A stretch of DNA of 59,457 bases from Gammaproteobacteria bacterium (GTDB taxonomy: Bacteria; Pseudomonadota; Gammaproteobacteria; Arenicellales; Poriferihabitantaceae), in the NCBI GenBank assembly GCA_022822625.1, contig JAJEAV010000078.1, positions 1 to 59,457 on the forward strand. Reading direction: 5' to 3'. The translations under genes were made by a program, and so were the position numbers. The notes beneath the pieces were generated by a model. That model was given only the letters and a program-made list of their open reading frames with translations. It did no database searches and was not told the DNA's origin. Positions 28,087-38,781 of the stretch are shown in pieces (within the stretch, counting starts at the first letter, position 1; the number at the start of each line of letters is the position of its first letter).

Positions 28087-31000
28087 CTACGTCGTCACCT
28101 CGTTTACCAAATTCATCAGCTTTGCGTAGTCAGTGACTACGTCGTATTCCACCTTTTCCGTTGTAATTTTCTGGTTTAGGCTGGCGAAAAATTTCCGTGC
28201 ACATTCGATCTTGGCTTTTTCTATCTCGCGTAACTCCATTGAGGACATGGACCCTTTGGTTTCTGCAACGAAATAGATGTTTTTCACTTTTCCCTGTTTA
28301 AACGAAATAGCCCAATCAGGGTTATAGTCGCCAACGGGTGTAGGTATTGAGAAACCTCTCGGTAATTTTGCATAGACGAAGATTTCCGCACTTATATCGA
28401 GTTTTTCAACGAAGCTCCGTTCAACATCAGAATCGGTCACGCAATAGTCGTAGATATGGTTATTGAGCTTGCTGGTCGCACGTGAGAAATCCTGGCCTGT
28501 CTGTGCTGCCGTGAAGATATTGGTATCGAAGCGACCCTCCACCTCATCGTAGGAGAGATGTTCAATGATTGCCGTCGCTTTCTGCTCGCTTATTAGGCGA
28601 GATGCTTCGGTGATGAAGTGTTCTGGGTTATTACGGAACTGATCGAAAACTGCAGGCTGAATACTAGATAGAATTAGAGCTATGGTTTTACGCGTGAGTT
28701 GAACGGCCTCGGCGATTTTACCAATTAGGTCATACTTCACATCTGAGTGAACATCACCACCGTATTCGGTAGTGGTTTCGGTTAGTTTGAAACTTTCACC
28801 CGACTTGAGTTCCTGGTCCGATATTGCCGAAGATTGCTCGCCTCTATGTATCCTGTACTGTAGTGGAGTAACTCGTAGGTGGGTATTTATCGCTTCAATA
28901 GCCTTACGAATAAGTTCGTCAGACTCAAAATCAACACGATAGACCCTCTTTCGATTGATGCGTGACCAGAGTGCCTGAAATTCATTTTTATGAAAATTGT
29001 CATTAAGAGGGTTGGTCTTCGGCTTACGACCGTTTTCGATCTTGGGCAGCTTGCTGTCATCGAAGACGCTGTCGATCAGATCAATGATCTGGTCTCTGTA
29101 AGGTTCCAAGTCATCGGGGAAGGTTGCGAGCTCCCCGTTTTCCTTGTCTGAATGATAGAGGTTTGTAATTTCGTCGGTGTCGTTTGTGTAGTCGTGCTTT
29201 ATCAAATAGCGATATATCTGCCTTGCCATTTGTTCTAATATTTCAGTGGGTCCCTGCTCGGTATTCATAATCTTTCCAGTGAAATACTCTACTGTAGCTT
29301 TGCGAGGACGAGTTGAGAGAGCTTCAGCAATCTCTGTTTGTAAGCCTGTGACGAAGTCTTTATAGCTCTCGTTTGCAATAACCGTCAAAACGTTGATTTC
29401 ATGAACAACTGCAGGTATATCCATACGTTCACCATGCTGGTTAACAGAAAGACGAAGTCCACGTCCGACTTCTTGACGGCGCGAAATGGTATTGTTGCTA
29501 TGCTTGAGCATGCATATAACAAAAACATTTGGATTGTCCCATCCCTCGCGTAGTGCCGAGTGAGAAAAGATGAAACGTGTAGGCTCATCAAGCGCAAGAA
29601 GACGTTCTTTGTCTTTCAGTATCAAGTCATAAGCGTCTACATCATCTGACAGCCCTGCGCTTTCACCTCGTGTTGCCGCTTCTGGGTCTTTCATCCTGTT
29701 CGTTTTCTTGTCGATAGAAAAGTATCCATTGTGCGTGGTGTCTGCCTCAATGCCCTCTAGGTATTTCCTATAAATGTCATTGTCGGCTGGGATCTCTGAA
29801 AGATACTCATCTTTCAGGTATCTGTACTCTTCTTCGAAAGTACGCGCATATTCGCCCTTGCAATCCTCTCGATCGTAATCTCGGTATTTAACAACCTCGT
29901 CAATAAAGAACAGAGAGAGCACTTTGATACCTTGGGAGAAAAGATACTTCTCTTTATCGAGGTGAGCTTTGATTGTCTCACGGATTTGAATACGCCGAAT
30001 ATCCTTTTGATTTACATCGCCAGTTGCTTCACCTGCTCGCAGAACTGTACCGTTTGTGAATTCTATGCAGTCATTGTTACAGTCGACCTGCGAGATTATA
30101 AAGTCATGATATTGGTCGAGTTCTTTTGATACATCGTATAGATTACGGCCAGACTCAAGTCTTCGCAGTTGCCGTTTGATTGTTCCGGATTGCTGTTTTA
30201 TTTCCATTTCGATCCGTGCGACCGGTGCCTTTTTCGAAATATCGATTCCCTCAAGGTAGAGATATGCGTTGGTTCCTGCGAGTCCATGTGTCTGGATTCC
30301 CCGTACGTCAATCTTCTTCACGAGTTTCTGGTTATAAGCATCCAAAGCATCAAGTCGGTGCACTTTGAGGTGGTTTGTCTTATGAGTCGCCGAATATCGC
30401 AGAATCATCAGTGGTTTGAACTTCGGTAACGCATCCATTGTCGCCTTGCCCTCCATCTTTTGGGGTTCGTCTAGAATGAGGATCGGGCGGTTGCTACTGA
30501 TAACGTCAATGGGGCAACGCGACTGAAAGTCATCAAGTTCATCATATATGCGGCGATTGTCGGCCCCCTTGGCATTGAACGCCTGGATATTGATGATCAT
30601 CACGTTTATCCCAGCGTCTGAAGAGAAATTTTCTATCTCATGCAGGCGCTTCGAGTTATAAATGAAGAAACGTGCTTTTTTCCTATGACTCTCGGTGAAA
30701 TGGTCTGCTGTGATCTGAAAAGACTTATAGATTCCTTCTCGAATAGCGATACTTGGCGTTATGACAATAAACTTCGACCAGCCATATCGCCTGTTCATTT
30801 CAAATATAGTCTTGATATAGCAATAAGTTTTTCCGGTGCCGGTTTCCATCTCGATATCAAGATTGAGTGCTGCTCCTGGATTGTAACTCTTGGCTTTCGG
30901 CTTTATTTGACCAGAACGATCGGCCTCAGTGACGTCGCTCAAAGATTCTGCAGGAGTTAGGTTTTGACGCTTCTGAACATTTTGAATGTTGGTCAATAAT

Positions 31001-31191
31001 TCCCCTTTTGATAGTTGTATGTCTTCGTTCTTGAAACCCTCTTCAAAAGTTGTTGTCTGAACAGCCCTACCCGGATCAATGCGATAGTGCCCGCTGCTAT
31101 TCGGCTGTCCTGCAAAGCAATCCACTACTGCTTCCACGGCATTCGATTGATAAGGTTGAACCTTGAATTTGAACTTCATGTTGCCGACCAT
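28087..31191 (-). CDS. res: Type III restriction enzyme, Res subunit
   Basis: This 1034-residue ATP-dependent restriction subunit cleaves DNA after ATP-driven communication between two unmethylated sites. It has an SF2 helicase core with Walker A in [18 protein letters not shown], motif II as DEPQ in [12 protein letters not shown] (the usual type III variant) and motif [13 protein letters not shown]. Motif VI is [11 protein letters not shown]. The C-terminal nuclease domain has a PD-(D/E)xK pattern in [11 protein letters not shown] ... FVAETKGS. The frame is intact. It is last in the operon, 20 bp after the AlbA_2 gene, and needs Mod for site recognition. Confidence 0.93.
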   Translation of the reverse strand: MVGNMKFKFKVQPYQSNAVEAVVDCFAGQPNSSGHYRIDPGRAVQTTTFEEGFKNEDIQLSKGELLTNIQNVQKRQNLTPAESLSDVTEADRSGQIKPKAKSYNPGAALNLDIEMETGTGKTYCYIKTIFEMNRRYGWSKFIVITPSIAIREGIYKSFQITADHFTESHRKKARFFIYNSKRLHEIENFSSDAGINVMIINIQAFNAKGADNRRIYDELDDFQSRCPIDVISSNRPILILDEPQKMEGKATMDALPKFKPLMILRYSATHKTNHLKVHRLDALDAYNQKLVKKIDVRGIQTHGLAGTNAYLYLEGIDISKKAPVARIEMEIKQQSGTIKRQLRRLESGRNLYDVSKELDQYHDFIISQVDCNNDCIEFTNGTVLRAGEATGDVNQKDIRRIQIRETIKAHLDKEKYLFSQGIKVLSLFFIDEVVKYRDYDREDCKGEYARTFEEEYRYLKDEYLSEIPADNDIYRKYLEGIEADTTHNGYFSIDKKTNRMKDPEAATRGESAGLSDDVDAYDLILKDKERLLALDEPTRFIFSHSALREGWDNPNVFVICMLKHSNNTISRRQEVGRGLRLSVNQHGERMDIPAVVHEINVLTVIANESYKDFVTGLQTEIAEALSTRPRKATVEYFTGKIMNTEQGPTEILEQMARQIYRYLIKHDYTNDTDEITNLYHSDKENGELATFPDDLEPYRDQIIDLIDSVFDDSKLPKIENGRKPKTNPLNDNFHKNEFQALWSRINRKRVYRVDFESDELIRKAIEAINTHLRVTPLQYRIHRGEQSSAISDQELKSGESFKLTETTTEYGGDVHSDVKYDLIGKIAEAVQLTRKTIALILSSIQPAVFDQFRNNPEHFITEASRLISEQKATAIIEHLSYDEVEGRFDTNIFTAAQTGQDFSRATSKLNNHIYDYCVTDSDVERSFVEKLDISAEIFVYAKLPRGFSIPTPVGDYNPDWAISFKQGKVKNIYFVAETKGSMSSMELREIEKAKIECARKFFASLNQKITTEKVEYDVVTDYAKLMNLVNEVTT

Positions 31192-31211
31192 TGAAATTTA
31201 TTCTGCAAGTT

Positions 31212-32891
31212 CTAATTTTTATTCTGCTTTTTTTCTATAAGCGCCCATTCAGGGGCTTTCCTTGATCCCGTGTTTTCAATGACTCCTCTTTTTCTGAGCT
31301 TTGTTAGAAGGTTGGCTATCTTGCTTTTTTTCTGATCCTGATCAAGGACTTCACTCATTTTTCCAATTAGTAGGTTATCCAATTCGGTACGAGAGGCGTT
31401 GTCAAATTTTTCCAGATAGTCAGTGATGAATTTTGCGTAAAATTCGTCGTCTTGTACGCGTGCTTGGATATAGTCATAGTCAGCTTTCTGGGAAGTTGTT
31501 GCCGCGATATTCGCGGAGACATAGAAATTCGGTTTGCGTCCTTCAATCAATTTATTACGACGTAGTCGTTTCACCATGTCGTTGGAAATGGAAAGTTTCT
31601 TCTGTACTCGGTCAAGCGCCAGAACTTCGTCAAGAGGCAAGTCCGTTTTCTGGATTAGCAAACGGCTGTAGGCTGAATCTATGACCCTGCCATAAATTGT
31701 AAGATTTACTGCGGCCTCTTCCAGCCGATAGTCCGGCATAGGAAAAAAGCGTTTTGCTTGCTCAACATGTATTGAACGGATGCCGCGTCCTAGAGTATCG
31801 ATCATATTCAACTCGACCATGGCGTTGGCCAAGAACGGATTTCTATAACGACGCGGTGTCCGGCTGCCCGTTATATAGTCATCCGGTTTCCCTTCATAGA
31901 AAAAACCTTCATTTTCAAATACCAGGCGGTCAGAAAATTCTGTGACGACTATACGTGCATTACGCGTGTAATCCTGATGAGCAATACAGTTATGCAATGC
32001 CTCCATCACAATACGTTGATCATATTTGGAAACTTCCACTGCTACCAGTTGATTCTCTGGCAGAATGCGCACCTGAATATTCCTGATATTGTCATAGAGT
32101 GCTGTACTGGTCAGTAAAAATGGCAAGCTGAAGTGTTCATAGGCGCTTTCTTCTCCCTCCAGTCTCCATGTTAATTGCGCCGGATGAGGTGAGAGCTTGA
32201 AAGACGCCATATCCTTGCCAAGCAATAGCAAAGCTGTGCGGGTGACTTGGCCATTCTGTGTGACTCTTGCCCGATCCAGAAAAGTCGCAAGAGGCCAGTT
32301 CATCACTTCATCTTCTGGGATGCGGTTGGCATGTTTGCGAGCAAAATCCTCTCTGGCTTTTTGTACAGCATCCCCATCAAGGTCTTCAAATGTTGCATTG
32401 GGTACAAGTTGTGCCGACCAGTCTATTGCCATGGTCTGAGAGCGAATCTCATCCTGCTTGTCTAAATGAAGAGAAACGAGACTTTCTCCTGCCCGACTGT
32501 AATAATGCCCTTTCCAGGCAACCGGGATTCCCCTTGGTGCGGCCGGAATATGCATCATCACCACGCGGCCCTGATCATGCTGTAGAACATGAATATCCTT
32601 GAAATGAAGTCTTGGTTCTGTATTACTGGCGATTTGTTGGTGCAGGCTTTGTAAGTTACCTGGTTCCAGACGATAATTGGTACCAACAACTTGTCTGCTG
32701 CTATCATGCACGCCAAACACCAGCCATGCCTCGTCAAGGTTACGCAAATTTGCCTCGTTTGAAAGTGCAGAAAAATAACACCCAATTTTGTCGGTATCAA
32801 ATTTGTTTTTTGCTTCTTTGAACTCGATCACCTCATTTTCCCATGTGGTAATCAAGGTGTTGAGCTTGTCTGATAGTTTGTCCTGTTTCAT
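31212..32891 (-). CDS. AlbA_2/Schlafen-domain putative DNA-binding regulator
   Basis: This 559-residue protein starts with an AlbA_2 (Schlafen AlbA) domain, seen in NEVIEFKEAKNKFDTDKIG, GVHDSSRQVVGTNYRLEPG and IPVAWKGHYYSRAGES. It is followed by the RecG-like C-terminal ATPase-type fold (EALHNCIAHQDYTRNARIVV and GRGIRSIHVEQAKRFFP) and C-terminal winged-helix-like segments. Such proteins are usually transcriptional regulators or nucleic-acid-binding effectors. It lies between mod (6 bp gap) and res, a place where accessory or control genes of type III systems occur. The repeated TTTATTCTG boxes near it could be its targets, which is inference. Confidence 0.85.
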   Translation of the reverse strand: MKQDKLSDKLNTLITTWENEVIEFKEAKNKFDTDKIGCYFSALSNEANLRNLDEAWLVFGVHDSSRQVVGTNYRLEPGNLQSLHQQIASNTEPRLHFKDIHVLQHDQGRVVMMHIPAAPRGIPVAWKGHYYSRAGESLVSLHLDKQDEIRSQTMAIDWSAQLVPNATFEDLDGDAVQKAREDFARKHANRIPEDEVMNWPLATFLDRARVTQNGQVTRTALLLLGKDMASFKLSPHPAQLTWRLEGEESAYEHFSLPFLLTSTALYDNIRNIQVRILPENQLVAVEVSKYDQRIVMEALHNCIAHQDYTRNARIVVTEFSDRLVFENEGFFYEGKPDDYITGSRTPRRYRNPFLANAMVELNMIDTLGRGIRSIHVEQAKRFFPMPDYRLEEAAVNLTIYGRVIDSAYSRLLIQKTDLPLDEVLALDRVQKKLSISNDMVKRLRRNKLIEGRKPNFYVSANIAATTSQKADYDYIQARVQDDEFYAKFITDYLEKFDNASRTELDNLLIGKMSEVLDQDQKKSKIANLLTKLRKRGVIENTGSRKAPEWALIEKKQNKN

Positions 32892-32897
32892 ATGCTC

Positions 32898-34806
32898 CTA
32901 AATGGACTTTACATCGGTTGCAGGGTGGAGTCGGCGAAATATTTGATCGACATTGATTTTTACGGCATCAGAGGCGAAACCATTGTCTTTGAAGACGACC
33001 CGCATTGGCTTATATTTCGCAAGTTCTTTGACAAGGTCTTCGGTTATGTCTGTATCGAAACAGGCTATGAGGTCATAGGGTTCCTCATTGACGAAGAATA
33101 CCATCTTGCCCTGTATAGTCTCAGCACGAATGGGAAGAGAGAGATCAACCCCCCAGTCTACGAGTACTTGAAACAGCAGGTCTTCGGGGTTGTCTCGCCC
33201 CGGTTTAATGTTATCAACCGCGTCCAGAAGATTGTCCTGTTTTATTTCATTGGGTGAATAGTACACATCTGCCATATTGGAAGTATCGACCTTCAGGACA
33301 CGGAAGCCTATGTCTCGATTCCATTTGGGGTGACATTCACCATTGGTAACTCTCTTTCCCGCCAAGATGATGCGCTTTTTTGATATTTCTGACAAGTTTA
33401 CAAACCCTGATTGTGCGGCTACTGATCCCTCTGGGACTTGTTCTGAAATTTGGACCAGTACAAATCTGCGTTTTCCACCATCCTCTGCATTGAGACGCAT
33501 GATAGCGTCAGCTGTCGTTGCAGAACCCGCAAAGAAATCAAGCACGGTAAAGTCCTTATCAGAAGAGTTGATTAGACGAATTAACTCTGAAATGATTTCA
33601 ATACTTTTGGGGTTCTCGAAAGGGAGGTCATAGTCCTTTTTGATCTGAGAAACTTCAATATCGCTCCAGTTTGAAGATCTAAGAGTAGTATCTGAAGGTG
33701 GAATCCAGTATTGGACCCCCCCATTTTTGCCAGTTCCATTTTTAATACGTCGCACAAATTTAAGTGATTCAGCTGTTTTTCGCCAATACTCTTCTAGAGT
33801 AATTTGACTAGAATATTCCTCAACATATTTTTTGTAATTCGCTACGGCTTCAACCGCCCTTTCTCTTGACCAGCGCCATTGTCCAGTACTCGGAGTAAAA
33901 CCGAGGAGTTCATACCTCATTGTGGGCCTGTCTGCGCCACTCCAAAAAACATTCCATCTACCTGTTGTATTACCCCCCCCCCCCCGGTTTTTTCACCCTA
34001 ATAGCATTCATGAGGAATTTTCGGCTTTTTGCATAAATAAGAACATACTCAAAGCCGATGTTCATACTATATAGCCCTTCCTCGGCAAACTGAGAATTTA
34101 AGCTTTTGACTCTTCTACGGACAAGGATCGTGTTTCTATAATTTTCTTCACCAAAAACCTCATCGCATAATTTTTTTAGATTCGCTTTCTCACCTTCATC
34201 AATCGAGATGAAAATCGCCCCGTCATCTGACAGCAAATTCCGCGCAATCTTCAAGCGTGGGTAAAGCATAGTCAGCCAATCCGAATGAAAACGCCCGTTA
34301 CTCTCAGTATTTGCTACAAGCCTATCACCTGATTCCGAAGTTTGATTAGATTTGCTGAAGTATTCCTTAGCGCTCTCTGAAAAATTATCTTTAAAGATAA
34401 AGTCATTTCCCGTGTTATATGGAGGATCAATATAAATCATTTTAATTTTTCCGAGAAATGCAGTTTGTATTGTTTTCAATACCTCAAGATTGTCTCCTTC
34501 AATAAACAGGTTTTTCGTCGTACCAAAATCGATACTTTCTTCACGGAATGGCCGTAGGGTTTTTGTGATGGGGGTATTCGCGGCCAATAGGGCACCTCGC
34601 TTCCCTGGCCAATTTAAGTGATATCGCTCTTGCGGTCCCTCCACTATATGACCGATCAACTCTTGGCGAAGTTGATCAAAATCGACGGCATAACAGACCT
34701 TTCCGTCCTTGTCTCTTGCCTCGGCTACACATCCCGGAAATATTTCACGAATTTTTATAATGTTTTCATCTGTGAGGTTTGGGCTATGCATTTTCAGTTT
34801 TTTCAT
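32898..34806 (-). CDS. mod: Type III DNA methyltransferase Mod, split at poly-G tract (phase OFF)
   Basis: Mod is the adenine methyltransferase and target-recognition subunit of a type III system. The upstream part (ATG 34806) has motif IV in IYIDPPYNTGNDF and FIEGDNLEVLK; the downstream part (from about 33980) has motif I in VLDFFAGSATTADAI. They are separated only by a run of 13 G on the coding strand at 33973-33985, after which the frame meets TAA. With 12 or 15 G the frame runs on as NTTGRWNVFWSGADRPTMRYE into the second part, giving a protein of about 635 residues, normal for Mod. It is either a phase-variable gene in the OFF state or a sequencing error in the run. It overlaps the DUF4391 gene by 23 bp. 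Confidence 0.9.
33973..33985. repeat. 13-bp poly-C/G tract inside mod
   Basis: Thirteen consecutive C on the plus strand (G on the mod coding strand). Runs of this length slip easily during replication. It sits exactly where the mod reading frame breaks, between the sequences coding KKP and the WNVFWSGADRP segment. Loss of one base or gain of two restores one continuous Mod. Confidence 0.97.
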
Positions 34807-35503
34807 ATATGTACCCATCTTCTTCATTCGTTGCCATGGTCGTTGCACCAAGACGTTGCAGTTCTTTCGTCACTTTCCGCAACTCGGCGTTAATCCCAAC
34901 ACGTTTATTGAATTGTTTTTCTCGAGCGATGCGGATCATGATACGTTCCGCTTCGCGCTGTTTCGCACGAATCTCTTCCATACGCTCAACGCGCTTTGCA
35001 ATAGACTCTTCAGTTTCAGAAGAAATCGGAATCAGTGTACTCAAAAGCTTGTCATAGAGTACACCAAGATTCCGGGCAGAAGGGAGAGGTTTCCGAAGGC
35101 TATCATCAACTACCCACTCTGTTCCAAAATACTCACTAACCACCCATTTCGTATTGTTGGCTTCGTTAGGGCGCTTATATGATGCAATTGCCTTTCGCTT
35201 GCCCGTTTGGGCTAGTTCGAAAATGATTGGAAATGCAATTGCCTTGTCGATTGCTCGCAAGACCTCCTCATTCAACTCTCCCCTTCGAAGATTGATCTGG
35301 AAAACCTGTATTTCAGGAGTCGATTTGGTGGCTACAAGGTTGATGGTTTCTGGTGCAAGTTTGTATTGCCAGACGATTTGATCAACTTGGTCAACAAAGA
35401 GTTGCTTTAGTTTGACTCCGGCTTTCGTGTACTGGTAAATCTTGGTCTTGGGAAGCACTTTACCAAACCATGCGGCTTTCGGATATTCAAAGAAAGCTGT
35501 CAT
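34784..35503 (-). CDS. DUF4391 domain protein
   Basis: This 239-residue protein matches the DUF4391 family, found beside SNF2-type helicases in restriction-modification and defence clusters. Visible traits are the N-terminal YPKAAWFGKVLPKTKIYQYT, the middle QVDQIVWQYKLAPETINL, and a C-terminal coiled-coil-like region rich in E, R and K (ESIAKRVERMEEIRAKQREA). Its ATG overlaps the helicase stop by 4 bp. Its biochemical role is unknown; a bridging or loading function between the helicase and Mod is a guess from gene order. Confidence 0.8.
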   Translation of the reverse strand: MTAFFEYPKAAWFGKVLPKTKIYQYTKAGVKLKQLFVDQVDQIVWQYKLAPETINLVATKSTPEIQVFQINLRRGELNEEVLRAIDKAIAFPIIFELAQTGKRKAIASYKRPNEANNTKWVVSEYFGTEWVVDDSLRKPLPSARNLGVLYDKLLSTLIPISSETEESIAKRVERMEEIRAKQREAERIMIRIAREKQFNKRVGINAELRKVTKELQRLGATTMATNEEDGYIYEKTENA

Positions 35504-38500
35504 TCATCGGCTCCTTCAATTACCAAGAAGGCTATCAGTTCAAAGTCATCAAGGCCAGCAATCGTATTCACAAGTGCTGTTGTTCGACCGCTAGTGAACA
35601 GGCTGTCTAGGTCTTTCTCCTCTTTCAAGTCAATCATCGACCGGATAGCGGAGCTCAAGAGTTCCGATTGCTGATTCATCTTTCGCCCATCATCAGTTCG
35701 TTCATTGAATAAGCGGCAGACTTCCGGGACAGGTTCGGTGTGACCTTTGCAACTGGTGCGAACCAAATCGAGCAAGCGCTTCACCTCGGTATGGTCAATG
35801 ACAACCTCTCCACTATTGGATATATAAACCAGATAGTAGGGATGTAATCGGTTCTGTTGATTGATGTTCACGCTGTCATGAATGTTGCGAAGCACGAAGA
35901 TTATTCCTGGAAAAAGGCCGAGTTCACGGTTAGCAGGTACTACGGCGTGGAATCCATTGGGCATGTGTTCAATATTGCGATTCTCCTTTATGTAATTCAG
36001 GAGGTCCATGCGGAAGTCGTTCAGGCCAAGATCAGTGATGGAAACGCCAACCTTCACGTCTTCCAGTCCAATTACTTCATTCTGGAGCCGTTGCAATTGT
36101 TCTTTGCGGTAGGCTATTTCATTACTCTTGGCTGTAAGAACGTTGTCATCTCCAGTCGCTGTTACGTCGGCGATCATCATTCGGTTTTCAACTCGCTCTT
36201 TGAGATGTATATATTCATCAAGCGTAATGTCTGGCCAGTAATTGACAAGCTGGATTTGCTCATTCGGTGAGCCTATGCGGTCAATTCGGCCAAATCGCTG
36301 AATTATTCTTACTGGATTCCAGTGGATATCGTAATTGATGAGATAGTCGCAATCTTGAAGGTTCTGACCTTCAGAAATGCAGTCAGTACCGATAAGGATG
36401 TCAATCTCGTTATTATCATCTGGCATGATGAGATGCTTCTCTTTTGCACGCGGTGAAAACAACGTCAGGATTGATTGAAAATCGTAAGTCTTTTGAAGCG
36501 TTGTTTTGGGCGTATCTGATCCAGTAACTATTGCCATGTGAAGTGTTTTACTTTCACGAAGATCGGCAGCAATGTTATTGTAGAGATAGTTGGCCGTATC
36601 AGCGAAAGCGGTGAAGATAAGTACTTTCCGGTTTTTATGGTTAATCGGGTTGTCGATCTTTTCGCGGATATGATCTTTCAGGTGCTGAAGTTTGGTGTCA
36701 TCTTCTGGTCGGATCATGCCGATTGAGGCAAGAAGTGTGTTGATAATTTCGAAATCCGCTTTCAGATCGTGCTTCCATGACTGAATGTCCATATCCGCTA
36801 GGCTGATCTGAATCTTCTTTCCCACCGTAAAAGCATCAAGGCCACCTAAATCCTCATCATCAGAATCGAACCCTAAACGGTCAGTAAGACAGTCGGAAAT
36901 TCCGATTGCGCCATCTAAGCATTCAAAGTTGTCAATCGTCCCCAATGTATTCGTTAGGTTGTTTTTCAGGGCATCTAAGGTGAGCCTGAATGCTTCGACG
37001 GAACTCTCCATTCTTTTCAAAAGATTGGTGGTCATTAATGCTTGAAGGCTACGCTCCCGGTCAACTTGCTTAAGTCGACCTCTACCACTACCAACTTCAG
37101 TGTCATATAGTTCTTCGTACTTTTCGATACGGCTGGGCAATATATAGCTTAGAGGCGCATAAACCGCGAGTTTCAGTTTTGTCAGTTGTACCACAATCTC
37201 GTTGAGGCTCATGACATCTGTACGTGTAGTGAGCGGGCATTGAAAAGAGAGCGGTCTCTTCCGCTCAGGAAATCTGCCAATGTCGGAGGTGTCGTAGAAG
37301 GTCTCGATATGCTTGCGTGAACGAGCGATAGTCACACTGTCTAGAAGTTTGAAAAAGTCGAAATCAAGCATCTTCAGGATAGTGGGTGCTGTTCTTTCTT
37401 TTTGTGGCAACTTGGACCAAACATTGAATGAGGTCTGTGCCCGGCGAAAAATTTCTTCGACACTGGAAGTGGTTTTCAGTTTCTCATTCAAGGCATCCGA
37501 TTCTCCCTCATACGCAAGGGCAAGTTGGTTTCTGAGGTCTGTGAATCTATTATTGACAGGAGTTGCCGACAACATCAGAACCTTGGTCTTTACGCCTTCA
37601 CGCATGACTTGGCTCATGAGTTTCTGATATCGGGTTTCCTTGTCTTTGTAGATATCATTGTTGCGGAAGTTGTGGGATTCATCGATAACAACAAGATCAT
37701 AATTTCCCCAATTAACACGATCGAGTGGGATGCCAAAGGAATTACCGTTAGTGCGCGACAAATCTGTATGACATAGAACGTCATAATTAAAACGATCTTT
37801 AGCAAAGAGATTGGTCTTGAGGTTCGAATTGTAATTGAGCCAGTTATCTGCGAGCTTCTTGGGGCATAGAACAAGCACAGCTCGATTACGGAGTTCGTAG
37901 TATTTGATGACGGCCAACGCAGTGAACGTTTTCCCTAATCCAACACTGTCAGCAAGGATGCAGCCGTTGTAAGATTCAAGCTTGTTGATGATACCGGTTG
38001 CCGCATCGCGTTGGAAGTTGAATAGTTTGTTCCAAACAACGCTGTCCAAATATCCGGTTCGATCGTTCGGGAGGACATCTTCATCAATTTCTTCTAAGAA
38101 TCCATTAAATAGATTGTTAAGAATCAGGAAGTAAATTCTCTCGGGAGAGTTTTCAGTGTAAACAGACTCAATATGCAAGCAGACCTCGTCTGTAACATCT
38201 TCGAGTTTCTCGGGGTCTGCCCAGATTTCATCAAAAAGTTTAAGGTAGGTGTCAGTGTATGGCGCACCATCAAAGCGGTTTACGAAATTCGAAACTGCGT
38301 TACCCTTTTGGAGGCCAAGATCAACAGTGGTAAAGCCATTGACTGGCATGTAGGCAATTTGGTGGGATGCATTATCCAGGCAGACAAACTGTTGCATGGG
38401 AGCTTTGGTCTTGTTCGACCGAAAGGTTGCCTTCTTTCGTATCCAGTCAGCACATTCCCGAGCAATTGCTCGCTGAGTGAGTTTGTTACGCAACTGGATC

Positions 38501-38781
38501 TCAAATTCTGATCCGTAAAGGCTATGTTCACGTTGAGTTTTTGGAATGAAAAACTCTCTACTCTCTTTCTTGATTTTGTCAGTTGCTCCTTCGGGCACAA
38601 AAGTCGGAGCAGTGAAAATAAATTCTACGCTTTCGACATTACTCAGCTCTTTCTTTAACGCTTCAAAGGCATAAATTGAAAAACAAGAAGCTGCGATTTT
38701 TAATCTTGATTCGCGGCTTAAGGAAGACTGAATATCATCACCGAGCAGGTTGTTTATATTATCAATGATCTGCATGTTCAC
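35500..38781 (-). CDS. SNF2-family helicase with N-terminal PLD-like domain
   Basis: This 1093-residue protein has an N-terminal phospholipase-D-like region (residues about 25-200, AASCFSIYAFEALKKEL and VEFIFTAPTFVPEG). An SNF2/DEAD-type ATPase core follows, with Walker A in GCILADSVGLGKTFTALA, motif II as DESH in LVVIDESHNFR, motif III MLSATPVNN and motif VI IIQRFGRIDRIGS. It should translocate on DNA using ATP. Start is GTG at 38781 or ATG at 38775. It is first in the five-gene operon and carries the presumed operon promoter upstream. It is distinct from the Res helicase encoded downstream. Confidence 0.88.
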   Translation of the reverse strand: MNMQIIDNINNLLGDDIQSSLSRESRLKIAASCFSIYAFEALKKELSNVESVEFIFTAPTFVPEGATDKIKKESREFFIPKTQREHSLYGSEFEIQLRNKLTQRAIARECADWIRKKATFRSNKTKAPMQQFVCLDNASHQIAYMPVNGFTTVDLGLQKGNAVSNFVNRFDGAPYTDTYLKLFDEIWADPEKLEDVTDEVCLHIESVYTENSPERIYFLILNNLFNGFLEEIDEDVLPNDRTGYLDSVVWNKLFNFQRDAATGIINKLESYNGCILADSVGLGKTFTALAVIKYYELRNRAVLVLCPKKLADNWLNYNSNLKTNLFAKDRFNYDVLCHTDLSRTNGNSFGIPLDRVNWGNYDLVVIDESHNFRNNDIYKDKETRYQKLMSQVMREGVKTKVLMLSATPVNNRFTDLRNQLALAYEGESDALNEKLKTTSSVEEIFRRAQTSFNVWSKLPQKERTAPTILKMLDFDFFKLLDSVTIARSRKHIETFYDTSDIGRFPERKRPLSFQCPLTTRTDVMSLNEIVVQLTKLKLAVYAPLSYILPSRIEKYEELYDTEVGSGRGRLKQVDRERSLQALMTTNLLKRMESSVEAFRLTLDALKNNLTNTLGTIDNFECLDGAIGISDCLTDRLGFDSDDEDLGGLDAFTVGKKIQISLADMDIQSWKHDLKADFEIINTLLASIGMIRPEDDTKLQHLKDHIREKIDNPINHKNRKVLIFTAFADTANYLYNNIAADLRESKTLHMAIVTGSDTPKTTLQKTYDFQSILTLFSPRAKEKHLIMPDDNNEIDILIGTDCISEGQNLQDCDYLINYDIHWNPVRIIQRFGRIDRIGSPNEQIQLVNYWPDITLDEYIHLKERVENRMMIADVTATGDDNVLTAKSNEIAYRKEQLQRLQNEVIGLEDVKVGVSITDLGLNDFRMDLLNYIKENRNIEHMPNGFHAVVPANRELGLFPGIIFVLRNIHDSVNINQQNRLHPYYLVYISNSGEVVIDHTEVKRLLDLVRTSCKGHTEPVPEVCRLFNERTDDGRKMNQQSELLSSAIRSMIDLKEEKDLDSLFTSGRTTALVNTIAGLDDFELIAFLVIEGADE

